Of a stretch of DNA of 64,000 nt, positions 1 through 10,001 are shown piece by piece. Under the pieces are notes generated by a model, which had not been told where the DNA came from, did not search any database, and was given only the letters and a program-made list of their open reading frames with translations. Position 1 is the stretch's first letter. Each line of letters begins with the position of its first letter. A program made the position numbers and the translations under genes. Location: the NCBI GenBank assembly GCA_009192285.1, contig WBVU01000011.1:1980668-2044667 (forward strand), written 5' to 3'. Source of the DNA: Morchella semilibera. Lineage: Eukaryota; Ascomycota; Pezizomycetes; Pezizales; Morchellaceae.

Positions 1-2203
1 ACAAAAGCCCTTTAAAACAAAGCTAATCAGTGCTTTAAGCTGTCCGCCACCTTCTTAGCAAATATACCTACAACGGCCAAGTGCATTGAGACATATGCGC
101 TTATCTATACATCAGCACCCCTTAATGTCATTACCGACCTACTAATATTGATCCTGCCAATGCCGGTACTGACATCACTTCGATTGCCAAAGAAGCAGAA
201 GGTTATTTTGATTGCGGTATTTGCTGTGGGCGGATTGTGAGTTCCTTGTTAGTTTGTGGCTGAAACTTAGCATCTTATAACTTTTAATGAATATAGGACT
301 TCAATAGTCGGCATCATCAGGATATATTTCTTTGAGAGGGGGCTAGCAAAAGAGCATATTCATGTCGGGCTAGCAACAGACTCTCACGTCCATTCATGTA
401 AGGAAGTCCTCCCTGTCATTAGTCTTATAATTATGTTGGGGTTTAACGTCGGGATTAAGGGAATGGCGCGATTTCATTCATGTGGAGTAGCGTTGAGATT
501 AATGCTGGTATCATTTGTGCTTCAGTACCAATGATTAAGCCTCTTGTTGCCAAACTATTTCCCAGTTGCATTGGTGTCTCTGGGTCATCCGCTTCCTTCG
601 GCGACACAATTGACTCAACTTTACACCCCACTAGATTCATAACATTTGAGCCACCAAAGCCTCTTATTGCTCTCACATTCAGGGAGTCTTTAAAACCTCT
701 TTCCTTGGTCACTGTCTTATTCTTCTTGTGGGGATTTGCATATGGATTTGTCAACACAATAAACCAGCGATTTGAGGATTTATTGAATATATCGGTAGCT
801 AGATCGCTTGGACTCCATTCTGCATACTTTAGGTGGGTTCTGTTAAAACCCCACTCTTTTTTCGAGTTTCTAACTTTGATAATGCTTGAAGCGGATACTT
901 TGCCGCTCCGCTCTTGTTTTCAGGGTACCTTTTGAAAACGTACGGGTTTAGGGCCACATTTATTGTTGGGCTTTGTATCAATGGTGCTGGGTGTTTAATA
1001 TTCTGGCCATCTGCTGTATTGAGGAGTTACGCTGGATTCTGTATTTCCATGGTGGTCCTGGGGATAGGCCTCGCAACGTAAGTGACCCACATTAACACAA
1101 CCGGGTGAACTTAGCTAAGGGACGATAAAGGATTGAACTTGCAGCGAACCCATTTATAGTCTTGTGCGGCCCCCAGAAATATTGCGAATCCCGTCTCTGC
1201 ATTTCACAAGGATTTCAAGCGGTTGGGTCTTTAATCGGGCCTATCGTGGCAAGTCAGGTTCTACCTGAGTTGGTAGTAAGTGAAACCTCACTTGGAGGTG
1301 TGCAATGGGTATATCTAGGGATTGCATTTTTCGTCTTTCTGTTAGCGATTGCATTCTACTATTCCAAAATCCCCGAGGTCGAGTATGTTTACTTCATCAT
1401 CCCTTTGACCTTGATTTTGCTGGCTGACTACGGGAATTTCCAGAGATACCGACTTCCCCACAAGAACTGAGCGGCATGGTTCTACTTCACTATGGAAGGG
1501 CAAATATGCTATGGGATTTGTATGGAGTATTATAGCCCAGTTCCTATACACTGGCGTTCAAGAGGTCTTTTCTAGGTTTTCTGGTACATATCTTGGCCAA
1601 GGGACCTCGGCGGTTTATAGCTTTTCAACAACAAGCCATGGCCTGTTCGTCGCTGGAAGATTTGTTGCAGGCTTTGCAATGCTTGCCTTACGACAACGTT
1701 ATATTTTGCTTGTTGCTGTAGCGGGTTGTACAGTTAGTACGGCATTTGCTCTTACCACAGAAAGTATGAGCACTGGAAATGTGATGATTCAGCTGATTTG
1801 GTTTTTTGAGGTAAGCTTTGACGTTCCTTCTGGGCGCTCCTTTTGCTGAAATTTGCGCTAGTCATCTATCTTCCCAATTGTTCTTGCTACAGCCATCCGT
1901 GGCCGCGGGAAGCTCACAAAAGATGGTGCGAAATACCAAGTCTCTTCCACTGTCGGGGCCACAATTTTCCCACCACTATATTATTCAATTCATAAAAAAA
2001 GTAACCCTCGGTACGCCATGAGTGTTCCACTCTCGGTTTTTGCTATACTAGCTATATACCCTATGTATCTATGTATCTCGTCAACAGAACGGAAACGGTT
2101 AGATAGATCAGATTGCACGGAAGATGTACCTGAAGATAGCGAGAGGCCTATTGTTCTACAAGACATGAAGCCTGGTAGGCGGGAATATCTTGAGGTGATA
2201 TAA
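1..2203 (+). CDS. SAT4-type rhodopsin-like domain fused to fucose-permease-like MFS transporter (5' partial)
   Basis: Seven exons are readable: 31-236, 297-397, 460-832, 892-1077, 1131-1382, 1444-1810 and 1862-2203. They sum to 1827 nt (608 residues plus stop), with consistent phase and GT..AG ends; the 5' end lies outside the window. Exons 1-3 encode the later membrane segments of a SAT4/PTH11-like fungal rhodopsin domain (motifs ITDLLILILPMPVL, LPKKQK, then W-S-S-V-E-I-N-x-G-I-I-C). Exon 3 continues in frame, through about 50 linker residues, into a full FHS-family (fucose/glucose-galactose permease) MFS of about 440 residues. Typical FHS motifs are LTFRESLKPLSLVTVLFFLWGF, split here by the first transporter helix, then AANPFIVLCGP and VQWVYLGIA. 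The C-terminal tail is hydrophilic and ends at 2203. There is no ATG between the rhodopsin part and the first transporter helix, so a separate transporter start is not visible. Expected location is a membrane; substrate is unknown, with a sugar/proton symporter inferred from family. Membership of both families is fairly sure. Whether one polypeptide is made is inference. Confidence 0.8.
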
Positions 2204-2890
2204 CCATAATAGTTTATGCGGTATATATTATGAGTAGAGTGCCATGTGTATATATGCACATTTTAGTGCTTAATAATGAATTAATGGGGTTATAGAACGC
2301 TGCATAAAAAATAACGGGTTCAAGGTTAATTTGTCAGCTCCCAGACTTATTTATTACTGATCCAACTTATATGCAGGCGGATTAGGTGTTCGAAGCAGGC
2401 GCGTGTTAGGTGTACTACTTTCCCTACACCGAGTACTGTACTCAAGCGTAAACACGGCTTTAACTACCTTTTTGAATGTTAGTCGGGCTTGGAGTCCAAT
2501 ACAATTAAAAATGGCTGCCTTGATCCTTTTCGGGATGGTTAATACCGGGACATATGTCCGCAGTTCCCCACGAATATATGTGCCTGATCTCACAGAACCA
2601 AGGCTTTTGGCGATGCCAGGCCCTGGTTAAGTAGGCACAGTAACCCCGGAAAATCATTAGGCTTTACGAAGGTGACGGGAAATCAAGAGCACCGTCATAA
2701 ATCCGGTTGACCGAATCTGTGGATAAACGTTTTTTTCTGCCCTAGGCTGAATATAAACCCTGCGCCTTTGATTACAAAACACAGAACTCCCGTATTCCAA
2801 GACTTATATAAAGGGGGGGGGGGGGTGCAAGAAGGTAATTCCAGTTTCTCTGGTCACCAAACTCTCTAGAGAAAACCTAATTATATCGAG
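2204..2890. other. Intergenic, promoter of the GDSL esterase gene
   Basis: No credible gene. Short open frames at 2354-2630 on both strands resemble nothing I know. The last 90 bases hold a TATA-like box and a G homopolymer, listed separately. Confidence 0.5.
2805..2825 (+). promoter_or_regulatory. TATA-like box followed by a 13-base G run
   Basis: TATATAAA at 2805-2812 is followed directly by 13 G (2813-2825). The box lies 79 bases upstream of the esterase ATG at 2891, a normal core-promoter distance. The G tract falls where transcription would start and could be nucleosome-disfavouring. The function is inferred. Confidence 0.45.
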
Positions 2891-4285
2891 ATGCTCGTGC
2901 AAATTCCTGTCCTTTCGACACTTCTTCTGTCGTTATCCGTCTATGCTAGCCCATTGGGCATAGATGAAGGAGCTGTATTCTCTAGAGATTCAGTTTCATC
3001 GTGGGGGGAATTCAAGAATTTGGTTGTTTTTGGTGACAGGTAGTTTCCTTTGGGTGTAAGTCTAAGTATTGATATTCTAATAACAAACCATTAGCTACAC
3101 GGACGAAGGTCGGCTGGGTTATTTCTTCAGTCATAATGGATCAGCGCCACCTGTAGGATATATTCAACAGGAAGTCAGTATTTTCTTCTCTGTTCAGCAG
3201 TTTCATATCAATGGCCGCTAGGTCTTACACATACTTAATTCTCCCCTAATCCCTAATCCGATACTTCCAATATATACCCTAAACTCGTAGCTGTCTTATA
3301 CTGACTTGCTAAATAGAGTACCTCCACTTCTTCCGGTGGACGAAGTTGGGCTCGTTTTGTTTCACAATACACAGGCGTAAACCTATACAACTATGCAGTC
3401 TCCGGCGCGGTCTGTTCAAACTCGCTCACCCCACGTTATCTGAGCTCCATAAATGGTCTCTTTCCCGATATTCTCGGCTACGAGGTTCCGGCATTCTTCG
3501 CAGACTTCCCAAAGCAATCTCAGAAGCTCCCAAGTTCTGAAACACTCTATGCGATCTGGATCGGCACCAACGACCTTGGCGGTGACAACATTATCACTGG
3601 ACTACCAAATGTAGGATTGACCAACTACACGAGCTGTGTCTTCCAAACAATGTCCAAACTCTATGATTATGGAGCAAGAAACTTTGTTTTGCTGAGTTTG
3701 GCACCGATTGAGCATGCACCGCTTTACGCACCTCTGAGTGAAGGTGGAAGTGAGGGACCCAACAGATTCTGGAGAGGAAGGAGTGGAAACGCGACTGTTA
3801 TTAGCACTAGGATGAGAGATTTGGTGCAGGGTGGAAACGAAATCTTCAAATACAGAATCCCAGCGGAAATCTATGGTGGAGCCCTAAAAGGCGCTAAAGT
3901 AGCCATGATGGATACCTATGGCCTGGTAGGTTACTAAACTAGAGCTACGATTCGGACATAATGAAAGGTTACTAACTATGGGCAGTTAACTGATATCCGT
4001 ACTAACCCGGCAAACTACTTGAATGGCTCTCTCCCATTGAACGTAACCGGTTTCAATGTTCACTGTGTTCTTGACGGACCGTGTATGTTTAGCCCCCCGG
4101 CGCGAACGAGAATTAAATGGAAACTAACTAATTCCTGGACAGGCACTACATACCGTCCTGATGACCGCGATTCCTTCCTCTGGTATGATGAATTGCATCC
4201 ATCAGAACAAGTTGGTCGCATCGTTGCAAGAGAGTTTTCGAAATTCGTTCAAAAGAAGTTCACTGAGTGGATGACGATTTGGTAA
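2891..4285 (+). CDS. Secreted GDSL/SGNH-family esterase (CE16 acetylesterase-like)
   Basis: Four exons: 2891-3039, 3095-3173, 3317-3925 and 3986-4285, giving 378 residues. The N-terminus (MLVQIPVLSTLLLSLSVYAS) is a clear signal peptide, with cleavage likely near residue 20. SGNH blocks are in order: block I VVFGDSYTDEGR (nucleophile Ser50), block II YAVSGAV (Gly106), block III WIGTNDLG (Asn161) and block V DELHPSEQ (Asp347, His350). This block spacing and the GDSYTD / GTNDLG wording fit fungal carbohydrate-esterase family 16 enzymes, which remove acetyl groups from plant-cell-wall oligosaccharides outside the cell. The substrate is inferred from family. Several N-x-S/T sites are present, as expected for a secreted protein. 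The second intron (3174-3316) is long, 143 bp, with a GTCAGT donor; the third has a textbook TTACTAAC branch site. The gene looks intact. Confidence 0.88.
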
Positions 4286-6241
4286 AAGGCTTTGGGGTTC
4301 ATCATAGTTGTAAATAAGGGCTATTTTCGTCTTTATCAGGTGATTAGTGGTAGATTATTTGCATGTTTTATTGGGCCTTCTATCAAAACTCTTGACTAAT
4401 GTGCTTGTATTTCCTGGAGGTTTGTAAAGCGAGATATTACTCCGCATATATATACACGCACATATATCAAGGTGTGCAATACTAGTAATATAAAGTTGGG
4501 CGAAAAGTTGTAAGAGATACGGTGCCCACACTACGGCTGTCTATTCCTGATCTGCTACGTGAGTGAGTCAATTATGGCCATGATGCATATACGTGTGGTA
4601 AGATGAGCAAACATGTACTAGACACCTACTACAATTATAACCACTGTCTACAGACTTACCCCGTAGTACAACAGGAAGAAACCGAAAGACAGAAAGAGGC
4701 CTCTAGGTCATAGCCATATGTCGCCCTATATAATATAACCCATAATTATTATTCCCCAAATATGAACAGCTTGGGCGCCTTGAACCGGCTTGGGCTCTGG
4801 GTGGCCGCTCTTGAGCGAGAGGTTCAGGCGCCTCGGCTGATATATGTGCCCTACAAAATTTATAAACCGTCGGATTATCTCCTTATCAGGATGTAGTTGT
4901 GGTGTTATGAAACTGTGGTAATCTATCATATCAAGTCGCAGATGAGCTATATGCGCAGTAACCGGTGTTCGAATACCATGGGACCGGAAATTCAATCAAT
5001 CTAGTACCACACCACGAATTTAAATATTTTAGGCGCTTTTACGCAATTCTTTCGTTCAAATTTTTTATTTAATCGCCCAAGATAATCATAACCTGATTTA
5101 CTCTCGACCAGGAGCAAAAATTAAGTAATTGTCCTATAAATATAAATACTAAGCACAGGCTACTGATTCCAATACTAACTAAAGGCTGCTCTCTTCAACT
5201 CCCAGTAAAGCTCATAAGTGAGAGGTTTCTTTGGGGGTCCCTGCCAATGATTAAGAAAGCAACCACCCATCCCTGAGGAGAGTACAACTTCGTGGAATCG
5301 ATTACCTGATAAATTGTGTCAGCCAACGAGTTGCTGTTGTAAAATATCTCGATTCGATCCGGGGTCTATTGAACACAAAAATCACTCCATCACCAAAGAA
5401 AATCGTGTAGGTGACAGTTGCGATGTGTAATTTCTAGAAGGAATCAATTCTTCCTTTCCCCCACGGGTGTTTGCTAGCCAAATCCAGTTTTCGGTATCAG
5501 CCGAGGATCTCACAGGTTCTGCGGGTCGGGACCAACCGGTGAAACGAATTTTGTTTCCCCTGTGTTGTGCATGTCCCACAACTCTAGTCAGAAAAGAATT
5601 ATCTAGATGTTGAGTACATGTAGGTAGGTAAGGCACGGTACAATGGCAGTTATGGTTATACAAAAGAGTCTTGGAGGTGATTGGTGATGAAGGGGAGGTT
5701 CGATACGATGTGGGGCTTGCATGATAAGCGAAGAGCCGAGATTTTCACCCCGCCCTGCCCATACTGAACCCCACGCTTCTGTTCCCGGCAACTGACTGAC
5801 ATATCCTAACTACACCCGCATCCCGTGGGCTGAGGAACATCCTTTTCCCTTGAACCCCTCCATCCCTTCCACACGTTAGATTCCGTACGTAACCTCATAC
5901 CCACGACTATTTAAGAAGGGCGTAGATCGCAATGGGTTGGTCTCCTGTTACCCGCAGGATAGCTACTACTCAAAGTCGACTGAGCTTGCATTATTCCCCA
6001 CCGATACCGAGACTTTTAGGGCTAAAGTTGCAGTATACAAGTGCTGGTAAGTTCCATCGGGATTTCCACGAGTGCGTCGTTGCGATGTCCCTCCGTATCT
6101 ATAGCTCCCCCCCAAACCTTCAGGCCTCTTTCTATACAGTCTTATTCCTTGTCTCATCACATCCTCCTTTTCATTCTCGCCTCTGTAATCAAGGTATTCT
6201 AATGAACAGTTTGGACAGTTCACCAGAATCAAACCGCTAAA
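4286..6241. other. Intergenic
   Basis: No gene supported. Small minus-strand frames at 4726-4995 and 5382-5663 could be relics but match no family I know. A TACATGTA palindrome lies at 5615-5622. The last 300 bases are the leader of the aminotransferase gene. A frame from an ATG at 5932, with an Arg/Ser-rich start, could be an alternative first exon (see findings). Confidence 0.45.
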
Positions 6242-7845
6242 ATGTCTACCTCTGCTCCTCGTAAGGCTCTAAATACCTCAAATATCAATCCCCACGTCAA
6301 AAAAGCCGAGTATGCCGTGCGTGGAGCGATCCCCATCAAATCAGAAGAATATCGGAAGGTGCTTGCCGCTGCTGGTACCGTTTCTCCTTCAGATAGCGCC
6401 GCCGGATCTCAAAACACTACCCCCAGTCACAATCTTCCATTTGATGACGTTATCTCCGCAAATATTGGAAACCCACAGCAGCTAGGCCAGAAGCCCCTTA
6501 CATTTATCAGACAGGTCCTGAGTATTCTTGAGTACCCCGATCTTCTGCAATACGAAGGGATATTTCCGAAAGATGTTAGAGAGAGAGCAAAATGGCTTTT
6601 AGAACAGGTTGGGAGCGTGGGCGCATATTCTCAGAGCCAGGGGTGTTTCGGCCTTAGAAAGAGCGTTGCAAAGTTTCTTGAAGGTTTGTAACCTGCTTGT
6701 GATTGGCGTTGGTATGATTATTAATTTAGTTCTTTAGAACGTGATGGTCATCCGGCAAACCCAGATGACATTTTCCTCACCGCTGGCGCATCATCTGGTG
6801 TTTCTACACTTTTGCATACCATGTGTGCCTCCAAAGAAACTGGGGTACTCATTCCCATTCCACAATATCCTCTCTACACTGCTACGCTCGCGCTTGCCAA
6901 TGCTACCCCAGTTCCATACTATCTCGATGAACCTCTGTCTTGGGCTACTGATGTTCCGGCCATCCGTAAAGAGATTACTAAGGCAAGAGAGGCTGGTATT
7001 GAATTGCGTTCCATCGTTATCATCAACCCCGGTAATCCAACTGGGGCCACTCTGACACAGCAAAACATCGCCGACGTTATTGCTCTCGCCGCCGAAGAAC
7101 ACCTTGTTATCATGGCCGACGAAGTTTACCAGACAAATGTTTATCAGGGCGAGTTCCACTCTTTTAAGAAAATATTAAGAGATCTTCAAAAAGAGATTCC
7201 CGGAAAGTATGATCATGTGGAGCTAGTAAGCTTCCACTCAGTTTCAAAGGGTATGATCGGTGAATGTGGGCACCGTGCAGGATACTTTGAGCTTGTCGGG
7301 TTCGACAAGGAGGTTCAGGCACAAATTTATAAGCTTGTTTCTATTACACTATGCCCTCCTGTCATTGGCCAGTGTTTGGTCGAGCTTATGGTCAACCCAC
7401 CAAAGAAAGGCAGTGAATCTTATGATTTGTATCAGAAAGAGTTTAATGGTAGGTCAATCGATTCGATTCCTTTCAAAACATACTAACTTTGCCCCTCGCA
7501 GGCATTTTTGGGGACCTTAGGGAACGATCTCAGGCTCTTCATAAGGCATTTGGCGGGATGCGCGGTGTCTCGTGTCAAGATCCTCTCGGCTCTATGTACC
7601 TCTTTCCTACTATCACAATACCACAAAAAGCCATCGAGGCTGCCGAAAAGGAAGGCCAGAAACCGGATGAGTTTTACTGCATGAAAGTACTCGACGCTAC
7701 CGGAATTTGCATTGTTCCGGGATCTGGTTTCGGACAGAAAGAAGAGAGCTGGCATTTTAGAACAACATTTTTGGCGCCTGGGACCGAGTGGGTGGAGAAA
7801 TTGGAGAAGTTTCACGAAGCTTTTATGACGGAGTATGAGGATTAA
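6242..7845 (+). CDS. Alanine aminotransferase-type class I/II PLP aminotransferase
   Basis: Three exons: 6242-6683, 6738-7448 and 7502-7845, giving 498 residues, the usual length of fungal alanine aminotransferases. The enzyme moves the amino group between alanine and 2-oxoglutarate using pyridoxal phosphate. Visible signatures are the N-terminal INPHVKKAEYAVRGAIP segment typical of the ALT branch, ANIGNPQQLGQKPLTFIRQV, GAYSQSQG, the NPGNPTG turn (about residues 244-250), ADEVYQ (274-279) with the PLP-contacting Asp/Tyr, and the Schiff-base lysine in SVSKG (about Lys318) followed by ECGHRAGYFE. The C-terminal arginine region (PGSGFGQ, then FRTTFL) is present. The ATG at 6242 has AAA upstream and gives a protein without an obvious mitochondrial presequence, so a cytosolic form is predicted. 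Intron 2 has a TACTAAC branch site. The gene looks intact; substrate specificity rests on family resemblance. Confidence 0.92.
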
Positions 7846-8849
7846 AGTTTCAGTTGACCTGAAACTTTGCGTAGATTTTCTCTTTCCTTCTAATAATCTT
7901 TCGTTCTTTCATGGGTTTATAGAGCGGTATTTCGAGGAAGATATACCAACCACTTACACTTACCTCATGATTCTTACTTTTGGGAGTAGTCTTTCCAGCG
8001 CAAGTAGATATTGTTAGCTTACGGGCCGAAATAGAAAGAATTCGATCATATGTAAATGTAGTTATACAACACATGGTCCGAAAAATCAGCTTACTTGTTT
8101 AGTAAATATTCTCGCCAACAGATGCAACTTTTTGTGGGATAATACTCGACTCCCAACTCGTAGCGGTTCAAATGGGTAACCGTATGAATTTAAGCGTAGA
8201 ATTCTGATTTCCTTGGTACTGGGTTAGTAGCGGGCGTGTATTATCTCCAGTTACTATGTTCGCCCATTGAACTGATTTTACCTGAACGCACAACTACTTA
8301 TACCGAAGTGTAGCGGCTATGCAGGATTTTGGCGCATGCAGACCCCCCCAGTAAGGTACGTCCTACATGTTGGCATACCTACTCCACTGCTTACTCTACG
8401 CGGTGCGCAGCAACGGTAAATACATGTAGGTACATACGTACATACCTACATGGGTTCCGGAATCGTCATGAATAAGGTACCACTGGAAGCTCTACCGTCC
8501 CCTTGATTTGTTCGGCTACCTACCTCTCCGATCAAGGGCTCAATCTGATGATTAAGCTCAATAGCCAGCTCATGAATAGTAATTGGCTGCTTGTTCACTG
8601 ATAAAGCGGGGTATTTCCCCCGATGGAGTGTCCACGAAGCAAATGAGTGGTGCCAGATATCCACTGGACGAGAGTCAAAGCTAGCTAGTAGATCTTCTTT
8701 CCTCAATAACGTCGGAAGGTGTTTCTCTTAGCTTTCTGTTCCTCCCACTTGCGAGATAAATTTCGGTTTCTTCTCAATCCTCATATTGCAAAAAATCCTC
8801 TTATTTTCAATTCACACGCTAGGTGCTTTATTTACAAGACGACAAAATC
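7846..8849. other. Intergenic
   Basis: Holds the 3' flank of the aminotransferase and the promoter of the next gene. At 8421-8452 a TACATGTAGGTACATACGTA-type array of palindromic TACATG/GTAC words occurs. A minus-strand frame at 8446-8706 (86 codons) is protein-like in composition but unrecognised, so I did not call it. Confidence 0.4.
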
Positions 8850-10001
8850 ATGAACTCTATATGGCTACGTCGTGGTGACACCAAGCCTGCGGTTACACAA
8901 GAGAGGTTGCAACAGCTTGAAAACGCTGAGGCGCAATTCAAGAAACTCGAAGCTGAAAAACAAGAGCTGGAGCGAAAAATACAGGACCTCGAAAACAAAC
9001 TCCAAAGCGAAGAAGATTTAAAGCAACGACAACAGGAGGAATCCGCGAAAGCCAAGGATGACGACTCAAGATCACAAGAGAGAATAGCCCAATCACTTGA
9101 TGCAGTATTTGGCAGCTCAGTTGAATGGGCGCGTGAGTACTTTGAGATTGATGTCAAAGGCTTTAGGATCGACAAGTTCCCGCAGTTCAAGGTGGAGCTT
9201 GGTTGGGTCACGTGGAACGATAGTTGGAGGTCAAAAGACCACTTGAAAGTCAGTCATCTCGTCCAAGCAGTGGTTGCGGACCGTTTGGCTATGGAGTTCT
9301 TTTGGCCCGGTGCGCACGGAAAGCCGTTCCAAGGATGTGAGGAGGGGTTTCAGAGAAGTTGCAATGAGATTTTCCAGGTTATGCTCAAAGGTTAGTAGGT
9401 ATCACTCCACATATGGCGCGACCAGTTCGCTGATCTCTTTCTAGAAGATAGAGGAAAGGCACATCGATGGCGAGCCGCGACCTTATCCGCGTACGAAAAG
9501 TCTGGGGGATGGTCTCCTACGTCTACCACTTCACCTACGCCTCCCTCTTCACGTCCAGGATCACATAAGGATATTGCCCATTCCGTCACCTTCCATCGTG
9601 ATTTACACTATGACCGTATAGTCGCGTCAATCGAGCATGCTGTTGGACCGATTTCGCAAAAATACTTTCCATTACGAAACGAAGCAGAAAGGATCCAGAA
9701 GTGCAAACAATTCGTCAGAGCAGCGGGCGAATTAGCACTTGAGCTGGCAAAACATCCAGCAGAAATCAGGGTTTTGGAGAAGCAGTGGTTCGATGCAAAG
9801 TGTGCACGCACCTTTGTGTATGGGAGCGAACACATGAAAGAACAATCTGGAGAGCATGTTGACCCTCAGGAAAAGTTAATCATAGACATAATTCTTAGAC
9901 CTTGCCTAAAACGATATGGAGACGAGCAAGGCGAAAATTACGACAAATCAATTGTTTGGGTTCCAGCTCTCGTGGATGCCAAAACATCCACAAACTCTTA
10001 G
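8850..10001 (+). CDS. Unrecognised protein with N-terminal coiled coil
   Basis: Two exons, 8850-9390 and 9445-10001, joined by a GT..AG intron that keeps phase, give 365 residues. The in-frame ATG at 8850 is the first available. Residues about 16-85 are a charged heptad-like coiled coil rich in E, Q, K and L. A globular part follows at about 85-180 with aromatic-rich blocks (SSVEWAREYFEID, VELGWVTWNDSW, MEFFWPGAHGKPF). A Pro/Ser/Thr-rich linker marks the start of exon 2, followed by a second helical part (ISQKYFPLRNEAERIQKCKQF) and the segment FDAKCARTFVYGSE. There is no signal peptide or membrane segment. I do not recognise the family. The intact frame through a spliced junction argues that it is a real gene. 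Function unknown. Confidence 0.65.

Noticed and set aside
4960-4990. GGTGTTCGAATACC, resembling a tRNA T-loop (B box)
   Set aside because: No matching A box or acceptor stem could be found at the right distance on either strand.
8446-8706. 86-codon minus-strand frame
   Set aside because: Protein-like composition but no recognisable domain, no splice partner, and a repeat array at one end. Too weak to call.
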